Assembly: GCF_008932295.1 (NCBI RefSeq)
Contig: NZ_WBWA01000009.1
Location: forward strand, 123,077-187,076
Direction of reading: 5' to 3'
From: Brucella tritici
Lineage (GTDB): Bacteria > Pseudomonadota > Alphaproteobacteria > Rhizobiales > Rhizobiaceae
Length of the DNA: 64,000 bases
Shown: piece by piece, positions 16,793-26,022 of the stretch
Layout of the letters: the number at the start of each line of letters is the position of its first letter
How positions within the stretch are numbered: the stretch's first letter is position 1
Notes under the pieces: model-generated
What the model was told of the DNA's origin: nothing
Databases searched by the model: none
The model's input: only the letters and a program-made list of their open reading frames with translations
Translations under genes and position numbers: made by a program

Positions 16793-18022
16793 CTATGCAG
16801 CCGCAGCTTCCGTATCCAGTTCGCTCGCCTTGCGCGAAAGAACGATCTGCGTAAGCACGAAGGCCGTCAGCGCACAACCGGCGATCCCGCCCACCATCGG
16901 CAGAGCCGTTCCATCAAAGAACGAGCCGGTTACACCAATCGCCACGCCGCCAATCACGAAATGCAGCGTCCCCATCAGCGCGGAAGCTGTTCCAGCAATT
17001 TCGCCGTAATCCTCAAGAGCCAGTACCGCCGTTGTCGGGATGACGAGGCCAAGGAAGCCATATCCCACGAACAGGAAGCCTGCGATCAGCCAGAGCGACT
17101 GGTGCCCCATGAGCGCGGCAGCAAACATGGCAAGCATTGCCGCTGCAAATCCGGAGACCGCGAATCGCATGACGCGGCGAAGTCCGAAGCGCGATCCCAA
17201 CCAACCGTTCAACTGCGACACGCCGAAGAACGATACCGCATTGGCCGAGAACGCAATGGCATATTGCGTCGGCGTCAGGCCGTAATGGTCGATAAGCACG
17301 AAGGACGAATTGGCGAGATAGACGAAGAAGGACGCGATGCCAAAGCCACCGACAAAAACCAGCCCAAGGAAATAACGGTCCTTGAGCAGACGACCGTAGC
17401 CACGCAAGGCGCTGCCCAGATTGCTTTCAAGTCGTGCCTCTGCCGTCCGCGTCTCTTTCTGTGCAGTTGCCACCAGAATGATACCGATGCCGGCAGCGAC
17501 CAGAACCGCCCAGAAAACACCACGCCAGCCAAAGAAGCTGATGATGACCGAGCCGGTCAGCGGTGCCAGAATCGGCGAAATGGAGAAAACCAGCATCAGA
17601 AGCGACATCAGGCGTGCTGCCTCAATGCCTGTATGAAGGTCGCGCACGACAGCGCGTGGTATGACCATGCCTGCTGCTGCTCCCAGCCCCTGAACGAAGC
17701 GGAAAAGCACCAGCACATCTATATCGGTCGCCATAGCAGAACCGATACTGCCGATACCGAACAGCACCAGCCCGCCATAGAGCGGAAGTTTACGTCCGAC
17801 CATGTCGGACAGCGGCCCGCAGAAAAGCTGCGCAACCGCGAGAGCAATGAAAAAGGCCAGAAGGCTCATCTGCACAGCCCCCGTTTCCGCATGCAAATCA
17901 GCGGCAATGGTGGGCAAAGCTGGCAGATACATATCAATCGCAAATGGGCCAATGGCAGAGAGAAGGCCAAGAACAATGGCATTGCGCACAAGACTGGAAG
18001 CCATGGGGGGACGCGCTTTCAT
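16793..18022 (-). CDS. Bcr/CflA-type multidrug MFS exporter
   Basis: A 12-helix major facilitator transporter of about 409 residues. The N-terminal AIGPFAIDMYLPALPTIAADL is typical of the Bcr/CflA drug-resistance subgroup, and GPLSDMVGRKLPLYGG is the loop 2-3 MFS motif. The subgroup includes bicyclomycin, chloramphenicol and sulfonamide exporters; substrate unknown here. I chose the ATG at 18022; a GTG at 18046 and another ATG at 18004 are possible, and none has a strong binding site. It is divergent from a TetR regulator with paired operators between them, so it is probably repressed by that regulator. Confidence 0.9.
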   Translation of the reverse strand: MKARPPMASSLVRNAIVLGLLSAIGPFAIDMYLPALPTIAADLHAETGAVQMSLLAFFIALAVAQLFCGPLSDMVGRKLPLYGGLVLFGIGSIGSAMATDIDVLVLFRFVQGLGAAAGMVIPRAVVRDLHTGIEAARLMSLLMLVFSISPILAPLTGSVIISFFGWRGVFWAVLVAAGIGIILVATAQKETRTAEARLESNLGSALRGYGRLLKDRYFLGLVFVGGFGIASFFVYLANSSFVLIDHYGLTPTQYAIAFSANAVSFFGVSQLNGWLGSRFGLRRVMRFAVSGFAAAMLAMFAAALMGHQSLWLIAGFLFVGYGFLGLVIPTTAVLALEDYGEIAGTASALMGTLHFVIGGVAIGVTGSFFDGTALPMVGGIAGCALTAFVLTQIVLSRKASELDTEAAAA

Positions 18023-18236
18023 CAATGTTTCGTGAGATTCCCGCACCGATTTCGGATCTCCGGTTTTGCTTGGGAGGATGGCGCCATCGGGCTCGCAAAA
18101 CCGGCACAGGACAGATAAATGTTTGTATTCGCTACCGGTTTTCGTTCCGTCTTGATAATCTCGACCTGTTTTCGATTACGGTCGACACTTGAAAACTCTG
18201 CAGCGAAAGGCATTCTATACGTATGGTCAAAACAGA

Positions 18237-18272
18237 TTTGACACTGATGTAAAATTAGACACCATTGTCCAA
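18237..18272. promoter_or_regulatory. Two abutting 18-bp palindromes, probable TetR operators
   Basis: TTTGACACTGATGTAAAA and TTAGACACCATTGTCCAA lie end to end. Each is a near-perfect inverted repeat (TTNGACA-N4-TGTNNAA; six of seven bases pair in each). On the minus strand a fair promoter, TTGACG (18280-18275) with a 17-base spacer and TAATTT (18257-18252), overlaps them. A repressor bound here would block the exporter promoter and lie just upstream of the regulator's own start. Confidence 0.7.
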
Positions 18273-18299
18273 AACGTCAAGCTATCTTATGTTGGAGTT

Positions 18300-18995
18300 A
18301 TGAAGCCTACTGACATAATCGACATAACCGCCCTGCCCGAGAAACGCGCTGTATCCGAAAAGGGCCTGAATTCCGCGGCGATAAAGCCCGGACAGTGCAT
18401 GAAGCGCGACTTCATTTTGTGCTCTGCGGCACGCGTTTTCAATCGCGATGGGTTTCAGGGCGCGAGCATAGACCTCATTGCCAACGAAGCGGGCGTGTCG
18501 CGTCAGACCATCTATAATCACTATCGCGACAAGGAAGCCTTGCTTGCCGCCGTCGTTGAGGATGCGCTTGCGCGCATGAATGCGAGCCTGTTCGCAGTTC
18601 TGGCTACCTTCCCCCAGACTGGTGAAAATCTGGAGCACGATCTGGTGGCTTTCTCGATCCGCATGAGCCGGAATTGCATTTACGATTCGTCCGGTGCGTT
18701 TCTGCGCAAGGTCATGCAGGCCAACGAGACCAATCTACCGCTCGCAGCCAATATTTGCAGTACCAAAGGTCCGGCACAGGCCATTCCGGCCATAGCGGCA
18801 CGTCTGGCACGCCTTGCCATGGATGGACATCTGCGCGTTGACGATCCAGATCTTGCTGCACGCCATTTCATGGCGCTCATCAATGCCGATACGCACTATC
18901 ATATGCTGACGGGCCAAGGCGTTGATGATGCAATCATCGAGAAGAGCGCCGTCAACGGAGTGCGCACCTTCCTAATGGCCTTCGGAAGACGATAG
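18300..18995 (+). CDS. TetR/AcrR family transcriptional regulator
   Basis: A 231-residue repressor. After a polar N-terminal extension of about 35 residues comes the DNA-binding domain, with the helix-turn-helix at about 57-78 (IDLIANEAGVSRQTIYNHYRDK), then an all-helical ligand-binding domain that resembles the C-terminal domain of AefR-like TetR proteins. The ATG at 18300 has GGAG just upstream; the frame runs on upstream but would read through the operators. It is divergent from the exporter gene, the classic arrangement of a drug-responsive repressor and its target. Confidence 0.9.
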   Translation: MKPTDIIDITALPEKRAVSEKGLNSAAIKPGQCMKRDFILCSAARVFNRDGFQGASIDLIANEAGVSRQTIYNHYRDKEALLAAVVEDALARMNASLFAVLATFPQTGENLEHDLVAFSIRMSRNCIYDSSGAFLRKVMQANETNLPLAANICSTKGPAQAIPAIAARLARLAMDGHLRVDDPDLAARHFMALINADTHYHMLTGQGVDDAIIEKSAVNGVRTFLMAFGRR

Positions 18996-19039
18996 GACAG
19001 GCGCCCCTGCTGCGTTCAAAAATTGCACATCTTTCCGCC

Positions 19040-19063
19040 ACAGGCATCGCCCTGTCGCTTTTT
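19040..19063 (+). terminator. Weak terminator-like hairpin after the TetR gene
   Basis: ACAGG-CATCGC-CCTGT is followed by CGCTTTTTC. Only five base pairs, so the call is tentative. Confidence 0.35.
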
Positions 19064-19135
19064 CAGGTCATATATCATCGGTTCCTGCGAGAACGAACTT
19101 GACATCGACCTCCGAATCCGTGGGATAAGCAAACC

Positions 19136-19720
19136 ATGGTACAGGACCTAATCCGTTACGATATTCTCGCTCAGGAAGCCCTACGCGGCGTCATTCGCAA
19201 GGTTCTTGCGGAAGTGGCCAAGGCTGGCTTGCCAGGTAACCATCATTTCTTCATCACGTTCCTAACTGGAGCGCCCGGTGTGCGAATTTCCTCGCGCCTG
19301 AAGGAGAAATATCCCGAGCAGATGACAATCGTTTTGCAGCATCAGTTCTGGGACATGCTGGTTACAGATCAACTGTTCGAAGTTGGCCTGTCATTCGGTG
19401 ATATTCCTGAAAAGCTTACAGTGCCTTTTTCTGCCGTCCGCGGCTTCTACGACCCTTCGGTCAATTTCGAACTCGAGTTCGATGTCGCGGTCGCACAGCC
19501 TGAAAGCGACAATGACGAAGGCGGCAATGTAGCCCCTATCGAAATCCTCCCGACGGAAGTACCGGTCGAGAAGGCAGAAAAGCCCAAATCGAAGTCGCGC
19601 AAGACTGCAGCCGAAAAAGAAGCCGCCGCGGCCAAAGACAGCAATGCAGATGATGGCGCCGACAAGGAAGCCAAACCTTCTGCCGATGTTGTTTCTCTGG
19701 ATGCTTTTCGGAAGAAGTAA
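19136..19720 (+). CDS. sspB: SspB-family ClpXP adaptor
   Basis: Adaptor that binds ssrA-tagged and other substrates and hands them to the ClpXP protease. It has 194 residues. The folded domain is about 1-120, with RYDILAQEALRGVIRKVLAEVAKAGLPG at the start and the substrate-groove segment VRISSRLKEKYPEQMTIVLQHQFWDL-like. A long, flexible, Lys/Ala/Glu-rich linker (about 125-180) follows, then a short hydrophobic/basic tail (VVSLDAFRKK) that fits the ClpX-binding end. It lies about 2.3 kb from ssrA, whose tag it should recognise. Confidence 0.92.
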   Translation: MVQDLIRYDILAQEALRGVIRKVLAEVAKAGLPGNHHFFITFLTGAPGVRISSRLKEKYPEQMTIVLQHQFWDMLVTDQLFEVGLSFGDIPEKLTVPFSAVRGFYDPSVNFELEFDVAVAQPESDNDEGGNVAPIEILPTEVPVEKAEKPKSKSRKTAAEKEAAAAKDSNADDGADKEAKPSADVVSLDAFRKK

Positions 19721-19886
19721 TTCCGCGCGCTCCATCCTCATGTGAAGAATGTGCCAGAGCTCCTGCTGGTTTCGTCCGCCTGTTTGATTGGACAGTTCCG
19801 TTTCACTGTTGATCGTGATCAATGGTGAAAAACAAGCAGGCGTTTTATACTGTGTTCTGACGGCAACCAGTTCAGGATTGAGTTCG

Positions 19887-20063
19887 ATGATTCGTGCAAT
19901 TGCTCAGGCAGTATTGTGGATAAGCGGCATCGTAGCCGCCTTCTTTGTGGCAAAGGACGAACCCAACTTTCCTCTTCTGCAGATGACAGTAGGGCTCATA
20001 CTCCTAATTCTGGTGTCCTTGGCCATCTGGTGGTTTACCACTCCGAAGGACCCCCAGAAATAA
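19887..20063 (+). CDS. Small two-helix membrane protein, unknown
   Basis: A 58-residue hypothetical protein with hydrophobic helices at about 5-21 and 31-50 and a polar C-terminus. The ATG at 19887 has AGGA nine bases upstream. The frame is open from 19788, but the added part is polar and lacks coding character. I do not recognise the family. It precedes the DUF4169 gene by 80 bp on the same strand. Confidence 0.55.
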   Translation: MIRAIAQAVLWISGIVAAFFVAKDEPNFPLLQMTVGLILLILVSLAIWWFTTPKDPQK

Positions 20064-20143
20064 ATGCCAGCCTATTACGAGCTTGCTAGATCGAACCGAA
20101 ACGCAGTATTTTTTCAGAAGCCTCAACATTCCCGCGTGGTTCC

Positions 20144-20344
20144 ATGAGCGACATCGTCAATCTCAGGCAGTTCAAAAAGCAGAAAGCCCGCGCAGAAAAA
20201 GAAAAGCAGGCTGACCAGAACCGCATTCAATTCGGTCGAACGAAGACTGAAAAAGCCTTCGCTCGCACGGAAGCGGCGAAAGCGGAACGTTTTCTGGATC
20301 AGAACCGTCTGGAAAAGAACGATAAGCCGGACGAGACAAAGTGA
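20144..20344 (+). CDS. DUF4169 family protein
   Basis: A 66-residue, highly charged, Lys/Glu/Arg/Gln-rich helical protein starting MSDIVNLRQFKKQKARAEKE, the pattern of DUF4169, known mainly from alphaproteobacteria. Function unknown. Its stop overlaps the next start (GTGA), so it is coupled to the ribbon-helix-helix gene. Confidence 0.8.
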   Translation: MSDIVNLRQFKKQKARAEKEKQADQNRIQFGRTKTEKAFARTEAAKAERFLDQNRLEKNDKPDETK

Positions 20345-20577
20345 GCTCGTCCGGACGGTTGCGCAAACATTCCGTCAGTATTCGCGGACACGCGACCAGC
20401 TACACGCTTGAAGACCCGTTTTTCGAACTGATTGAGGAGATTGCTGCCGAGCGGGAGTTTTCCGTGGCAGCTCTGATCGCCGAAATCGACAGCAAGCGTG
20501 ACAGGTCAATCAATCTGTCTTCCGCGCTCAGGCTCCACGTTCTCGACTGGCTTAAGTCCAGAATAACTCAAGGCTGA
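20341..20577 (+). CDS. Ribbon-helix-helix domain protein
   Basis: A 78-residue protein starting at GTG, with RKHSVSIRGHATSYTLEDPFFELIEEIAAERE: a ribbon-helix-helix-like strand followed by helices, as in the alphaproteobacterial family that usually follows DUF4169. It may bind DNA, but no target is visible. Overlaps the previous gene by four bases and the convergent AsmA-like gene by 10 bp at the 3' ends. Confidence 0.8.
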   Translation: MSSSGRLRKHSVSIRGHATSYTLEDPFFELIEEIAAEREFSVAALIAEIDSKRDRSINLSSALRLHVLDWLKSRITQG

Positions 20578-23500
20578 AGTGCTGGTAGCGCAGGCGTCGG
20601 CTCCAGACTTTTCAGGAATTCATTCAGGGATTGACCGCCCTCTGGCGATACCAGGGGATCGTTCGATCCGCCAGCCGGTCCACCTTGGGGTTTCTCCGCC
20701 TCAAGCCGTTGGGCTTCCTCAGCGGTTTTCCGAGCCACTTCGCGCGCACTGGCCTCGGCGCGTCGTCTCGCCTCGTCCTCACGCAGCGAACGATCACGTT
20801 CCGCTTCATCCGCTTCGAAAAGCCCAAGCTGACGACGAAGACGCTGCTTTTCCATCAGGCTCGCCTGCATGGATTCAACACGTTCCTGTTCCCGTTCAAG
20901 CGCACGCTGGGTCAGGAACTGAACGAGCGGCTGTTTGTCGAATGACACCTCGGGCGCGCTGTAGCTGCCACCCAGCGAGAAGGCTACCTGCGGCGAGATG
21001 CCAGTATCGGCGCCATCCCCATTCTGGAATGTCAAAGTACCGTTTCCGCCAATTCCGAGTGTCGACAGGTCGAATTGCAGATCGCTAAGAAGCGCAGCAT
21101 TTCCATCACTCAGATTTGCCGCAGCCATACGCGCGGCACCGCCGCTGATCGTAAAGTCAAACCGCGCATTACCGGGCGCAAATGTGCCCTGTCCGGTTGA
21201 CTTGTCGGCAATGCCGACAAATTGTTTGGAAGCAAGCTTATCGGGACCGGAAGACTGGTCGCCCGTGGCATCGGCTGCCGCGATCATTGCAGGTAATGCT
21301 GTCCCATCCAGACCATTGACGGTAAAATTCTCCACGTCAAAACTTGCAGTTCCGGCCAGCGACCCGACCAGCGCCGCAACGCTCTCACCACTGCCATTCA
21401 GATTGACGGCAGCCTTCACCACACCGCCAAGCGGCGCAGTACCACTCTCTAGCTGGTAAAAATCCTTGAGGTTTGCGCCATTCCATTTCAGCTCTGTCGA
21501 GAGGATAGCGTTCTTGTCGCTGTTGCTCAGAGACACGTTGCCAACGAGATATCCACCAGCCCAATTGCCGGTCAATTCATTCAACTGGAGCCCGTCCATG
21601 GTCTTCAGAAGCCGTGCGGAAAAGTCCGTGGCCGTTCCAAATCCGTCCATGTGAGCCTGCGCCACGTTGAGTTTCATATCCAGCAGCAGCGGCAGTGACG
21701 GGCGGACCGCGAATGCTCCGCGTGGCCAGATTGACTTCGCGGTGGGCTTTGCTGGCTCGAATGCATCCTGCCCAAGCATGATCGCTGCAAGGCTTGCGAC
21801 CTCAAGCGTCGCGAGCTTTGCCTCCCCCTTCAACTGCGGCAGACCGCTATCGGCAAAGTTGGCCTCCAGCCGTGCGGAAACATCTTCTCCATCCAGCTTT
21901 CCGGCGAGATTGGGGAACCGCAAGATACCCTTTGCAAACTGAAAATCGCTGGCAAGGCCTGCCGAAAGCCCTTCACCAAATCCGGGCAGTGCGAAACCCG
22001 CCGTTGCGATGAACGGTTGCAGATCGGCGGACTTCAGTTGGGCCTTGCCACTGGCAGCGATATCCCCTCCGACCAACGAAATAACACCATCTGCCACAGC
22101 CGACCCGTCAGGTGCCGTGAGCTTGAGCAATGTCCGCATGCCTGCACTCGGCGCACCCTGCATGCTCAGGTCGGCAGTGAGTTCACCGGCAAGTCCAAGC
22201 GGCAAGGCGGGCAAGCCGATCAATGCGAGTACCGCCTCGCCTTGTTCCGATATTGCCGTGCCGTTCAATTGCATCTGCAACGGCTCGCTCTCACCCTCGC
22301 CGCCGCTCGCTGTGCCCGAAAGGTCCAGCTTCATGCCGCCTGTTTTTCCGGTAACGCTGAACGAAAATTCTCCGACACCGGGAGCGTTTTTGATATTTGC
22401 CTCGACAGGCCGGGCACCCTTGCCCTTGGATGCCGTGCCTTTTGCAGGCGCCTTGTCGGCTTGTAGCACGGACGGTGCCACAGCGTTGGCTATGACATTA
22501 ATTTCGCTATCCTCGAACAACCCCGGAAAATTCGCCGCGCGGATCGAAAGCGCATGAAACAGAGGGAGCTGCGGATAGCGATTGGCCATCAACGAGAGGA
22601 AACGCGAAAGGTCGCCGGACAGGATCGTCGCATCAAGCGAGCCGGAAGGCGTATTGGCAAAAGGCTCATAAGTGCCTGTTGCGGTCAGCGTTGTACCTGC
22701 TACATCACCGACCAGCAGCCGGTCGAAATCGAAGCGTCCGTCATGCAGCCGAAGCGCCATATCGACATTGCCCGCTTCCATGTCCTGATAGCGGACGGGC
22801 CCTGCCTTGAATGCCAGGTTCAGCGACTGACCGTCGAGAAAGCCCAGCCCGTCACCACTGGAGAAAAAGGCTGTAAAGGCTTGCAGCGCTTCGCTTTCAA
22901 CCGCGCCGCCATTGAGGGCCAGCGTGATCGCTGGCTGCGCCAACCCCTTCACTTCGCGAACGAACGAGCCTTTGAGTGTCGTCTTCCCCAAAGCAATTTC
23001 GAGATTATCGATCCGCTGCATTCCGTCGCGAAGATCGACCTGTCCTGAAAAACCCGCGCCTTCGAGCTTGCGCACGGAATCGTCAACAGTCTCGTTGAGC
23101 CAGCTTGCCAGACCGGACGGCTGACGTGAGGCAACGAGCATATCGCCCTTGAAGCCGAAATCCTTTCCAACCGAGAGCGTCCCCTTGGCTTCTACCTTGG
23201 TTCGTCCCGGAAGATCGGCAGCGAACTGACGAATATTCCAGTTCTTTCCGTCCGGTTCCGCGCTCACTGTGACCGAGCGTATCGTTGTGCCGCCCGCGAT
23301 GACGGCAGGAAGGCGCAAATCCACATTGCCGGGTATGGTCGGAATGGGCAGTTGCTCGAGAACGCGGCGTGCTATCGTAATACGATCAGCCACCGGCATT
23401 GCGGAACCGGATTGTTCTTCGCTGGCGGCTTCATTCGGCCCCCAGAAAAGCTGCTGCCCATCGGCGCTGACCTCGAAACGCGGCTTGTCGCCATAATCGA

Positions 23501-24404
23501 TGAATGCCTTGCCATTCACTACATAAGGATTGTCAGCAGGCCCCTGCTCCATCCGGAATTCGCCAGCATCGAAGCGATTGCGATCCGCCTTGAATTTACC
23601 GGTTACGCGCACGCCACTGAAGAAGGGCGTTTCCGTCGGCGTTTTCTGATCCTTAGTCGTCTTGGCAACCATATCGGAAGAGCGAAGCGAAAAGTCACCG
23701 GCATAGTCGAGCTGACCTTCAGTCACGGTCACATCGCCATCGGTCTCGAAAATAGCCGGGATTGCTTCCGGCGAAATACGTGCGCGAACGCGCAGCGACC
23801 CGTCCGGCTTTGCCTCGCCACTCGTGAGGTCGATTGCCAGCTTTTCACCTTGAAGAACGAGACTTCCGTTTGCCTGCCACGGGCCTGCAAGACTGTTTGC
23901 CGAGATCACGGCATTGAGTTCGGTAGCTGTATGACTGCGACCGCTTGCCTGTTCGCGAAGGGTAATTGTTCCGTCACTGACGGAAAGCCGTTCCAGCTTG
24001 ATTTTCGTCGGATCGAGCGGCGTCGACGGGCGGATTGCCCAATCAACCTTGCCGCTTTTGTCGAGAGAAATTGTAGCCTGCGGACGATCCACACGCATAT
24101 CGAAAATCAGAAGCTGGCCGCGCAGAAACGGCATCAGTTCGGCATCCATCGAAAACGTATCGACCGTCATCACCGGATGAGTTGCATCGGCCCCAACACG
24201 CACATCAGAGAACGCGACGGAAGGAAACGGCAAAAGCCGCGCGCTGACGTCACCGGCGACCTTGACGGGACGCCCCAGAACACGGCTCGCCTCGCGCTCG
24301 AAATCGGCACGATAGCCGCTCCAGTCAACAAAAGGCGGCACAACAAGTGCTGCCGTCAACAGCAGCACGAGAAGCCCGCCGACGATGACGAATATGCGGC
24401 CCAA
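20568..24404 (-). CDS. AsmA family envelope protein
   Basis: A 1278-residue protein of the AsmA/YhjG group, inner-membrane anchored and periplasmic, thought to act in lipid transport or outer membrane biogenesis by forming a long beta-groove. One N-terminal membrane helix (about 4-23) is followed by PPFVDWSGYRADFEREASRVLGRPVKVAGDVSARLLPFPSV-like start of the AsmA domain, repeated beta-rich segments, the C-terminal AsmA domain (about 900-1150), then a charged, coiled-coil-like stretch (about 1160-1245) and a Gly/Pro-rich tail. The charged C-terminal coil is unlike E. coli AsmA. Monocistronic. Confidence 0.88.
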   Translation of the reverse strand: MGRIFVIVGGLLVLLLTAALVVPPFVDWSGYRADFEREASRVLGRPVKVAGDVSARLLPFPSVAFSDVRVGADATHPVMTVDTFSMDAELMPFLRGQLLIFDMRVDRPQATISLDKSGKVDWAIRPSTPLDPTKIKLERLSVSDGTITLREQASGRSHTATELNAVISANSLAGPWQANGSLVLQGEKLAIDLTSGEAKPDGSLRVRARISPEAIPAIFETDGDVTVTEGQLDYAGDFSLRSSDMVAKTTKDQKTPTETPFFSGVRVTGKFKADRNRFDAGEFRMEQGPADNPYVVNGKAFIDYGDKPRFEVSADGQQLFWGPNEAASEEQSGSAMPVADRITIARRVLEQLPIPTIPGNVDLRLPAVIAGGTTIRSVTVSAEPDGKNWNIRQFAADLPGRTKVEAKGTLSVGKDFGFKGDMLVASRQPSGLASWLNETVDDSVRKLEGAGFSGQVDLRDGMQRIDNLEIALGKTTLKGSFVREVKGLAQPAITLALNGGAVESEALQAFTAFFSSGDGLGFLDGQSLNLAFKAGPVRYQDMEAGNVDMALRLHDGRFDFDRLLVGDVAGTTLTATGTYEPFANTPSGSLDATILSGDLSRFLSLMANRYPQLPLFHALSIRAANFPGLFEDSEINVIANAVAPSVLQADKAPAKGTASKGKGARPVEANIKNAPGVGEFSFSVTGKTGGMKLDLSGTASGGEGESEPLQMQLNGTAISEQGEAVLALIGLPALPLGLAGELTADLSMQGAPSAGMRTLLKLTAPDGSAVADGVISLVGGDIAASGKAQLKSADLQPFIATAGFALPGFGEGLSAGLASDFQFAKGILRFPNLAGKLDGEDVSARLEANFADSGLPQLKGEAKLATLEVASLAAIMLGQDAFEPAKPTAKSIWPRGAFAVRPSLPLLLDMKLNVAQAHMDGFGTATDFSARLLKTMDGLQLNELTGNWAGGYLVGNVSLSNSDKNAILSTELKWNGANLKDFYQLESGTAPLGGVVKAAVNLNGSGESVAALVGSLAGTASFDVENFTVNGLDGTALPAMIAAADATGDQSSGPDKLASKQFVGIADKSTGQGTFAPGNARFDFTISGGAARMAAANLSDGNAALLSDLQFDLSTLGIGGNGTLTFQNGDGADTGISPQVAFSLGGSYSAPEVSFDKQPLVQFLTQRALEREQERVESMQASLMEKQRLRRQLGLFEADEAERDRSLREDEARRRAEASAREVARKTAEEAQRLEAEKPQGGPAGGSNDPLVSPEGGQSLNEFLKSLEPTPALPALQP

Positions 24405-24589
24405 GAACCAGCTCCGGTCAAACAGATTGCAAGTTAGCGCGAAACAAAGAGTGAATCACGCTGTCTTTATCTGCGCAACATAACGGCATCGATCCGGCGA
24501 CAACAAGGCAAATTGCATCGCAGCCACATCGATATGCACGCCTGCCTGAATCAAACTCTTGGCAAACCCGCCCAAACGGCTGATTTGAA

Positions 24590-25999
24590 TCACGAAATCA
24601 GTATTTTGCCCGGATTCATGATGTTGTCGGGATCAAGCGCTTTCTTGATGGCCCGCATGTAATCCGTGGCTTCACCCAGCTCCATGGCCAGATACTTCAT
24701 CTTGCCCTGCCCGATGCCATGTTCACCAGTGCAGGTTCCCTCCATGGCAATGGCGCGCTTGGCCAGCCGATCCATGAAAGCTTCGGCACGCTCCATCTCG
24801 CTGGCATCTTCTGTATCGAGAAGCAGGAGAAGGTGGAAATTACCATCCCCCACATGCCCGACAATCGGCGCTATAAGGCCTGTTTCGGCGAGGTCCTTTT
24901 CCGTCTCGCCGATACAATCGGCCAGACGCGAAATCGGCACGCAGACATCGGTGGAAACGCCCTTGCAACCGGGTCTCAGCAGAAAGGACGCAAGATAGGC
25001 GTCGTGACGTGCCCGCCAGAGCCGGTCACGCTCCTCGGCATCGTGTGTCCACCGAAACTCGCCGCCGCCATTGCCAGTAGCAATTTCTCCAAACAATTCC
25101 GCCTGTTCGGCCACGCCATTTTCCGTGCCGTGGAACTCGACAAACAGATAGGGCTGCGCCTCGTAAGGCAGTTTGGAGTGGAGGATCAGCGCCTGCATCT
25201 GGAGCGTATTCACAAGCTCTATACGCGCAACGGGAATACCTATCTGGATGGTTTCAATCACAGTGCGGCAAGCCGAATCCACATCCGGGAAAGGACAGAT
25301 ACCACCGGAGATCGCCTGCGGTATCCCCTGTAGTTTCAATGTCAGTTCGGTGATGATGCCAAGTGTTCCCTCGGCTCCGACAAGCAGCCTCGTGAGATCG
25401 TAACCCGCAGCCGTCTTCTTCACGCGCTTGGAAGTCTCGATCAACCGCCCATCGGGCATCACGGCTTTCAGCGCCAGCACATTCTCGCGCATGGTCCCAT
25501 AACGCACTGCATTCGTACCGGACGCACGGGTGGAAGCCATGCCGCCCAGCGTGGCATTGGCACCCGGATCAATCGGAAAGAACAGTCCCGTATCGCGCAG
25601 ATATTCATTCAGTTCCCGGCGCGTAATGCCCGGCTCCACCACGCAATCCAGATCTTCCGCGTGCACCGCAATCACTCTGTTCATGCGCGTGAGGTCAAGA
25701 GAGACACCACCAGCGGGCGCATTCACCTGCCCTTCGAGCGACGAACCGGCGCCGAAGGCGATAACCGGGACGCGATGTTCAGCGCAGATACGCACAACAT
25801 CCTGCACCTCCTGCGCAGTCTCCGCAAAGATGACGATGTCCGGCGCCTGTGTCGGCACATAAGTCGTCGTGTGGCCGTGCTGCTCGCGGATAGCCTGACC
25901 GGTCTGCGCACGCTCATCGAAACGCTGCTTGAGAATACCCACTGCTGCTGCAATACCGTTCTCATTGCGTGCAAGCGCGACAACATTTTCAAGCGACAT
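24590..25999 (-). CDS. FAD-linked oxidase (GlcD / D-lactate dehydrogenase type)
   Basis: A 469-residue flavoenzyme of the VAO/PCMH family, which oxidises 2-hydroxy acids such as D-lactate, glycolate or D-2-hydroxyglutarate. The N-terminal FAD-binding domain has VIAFGAGSSLEGQVNAPAGGVSLDLTRMN and VEPGITRRELN...FPIDPGANATLGGMASTRASGTNAVRYG. The C-terminal oxidase domain ends with GEHGIGQGKMKYL and the typical LDPDNIMNPGKI. It lies 23 bp after the UPF0303 gene on the same strand, so the two are probably co-transcribed. Substrate not determined. Confidence 0.92.
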   Translation of the reverse strand: MSLENVVALARNENGIAAAVGILKQRFDERAQTGQAIREQHGHTTTYVPTQAPDIVIFAETAQEVQDVVRICAEHRVPVIAFGAGSSLEGQVNAPAGGVSLDLTRMNRVIAVHAEDLDCVVEPGITRRELNEYLRDTGLFFPIDPGANATLGGMASTRASGTNAVRYGTMRENVLALKAVMPDGRLIETSKRVKKTAAGYDLTRLLVGAEGTLGIITELTLKLQGIPQAISGGICPFPDVDSACRTVIETIQIGIPVARIELVNTLQMQALILHSKLPYEAQPYLFVEFHGTENGVAEQAELFGEIATGNGGGEFRWTHDAEERDRLWRARHDAYLASFLLRPGCKGVSTDVCVPISRLADCIGETEKDLAETGLIAPIVGHVGDGNFHLLLLLDTEDASEMERAEAFMDRLAKRAIAMEGTCTGEHGIGQGKMKYLAMELGEATDYMRAIKKALDPDNIMNPGKILIS

Positions 26000-26022
26000 C
26001 GTTCATTCTCCGAAATTCATAT

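Noticed and set aside
23352..24437. A 361-codon plus-strand frame opposite the AsmA-like gene
   Set aside because: The minus-strand product has a membrane anchor and AsmA features; the plus frame has none.
24405..24589. Possible small gene or RNA between the AsmA-like and FAD-oxidase genes
   Set aside because: No frame with a start, binding site and coding character, and no strong hairpin was seen.
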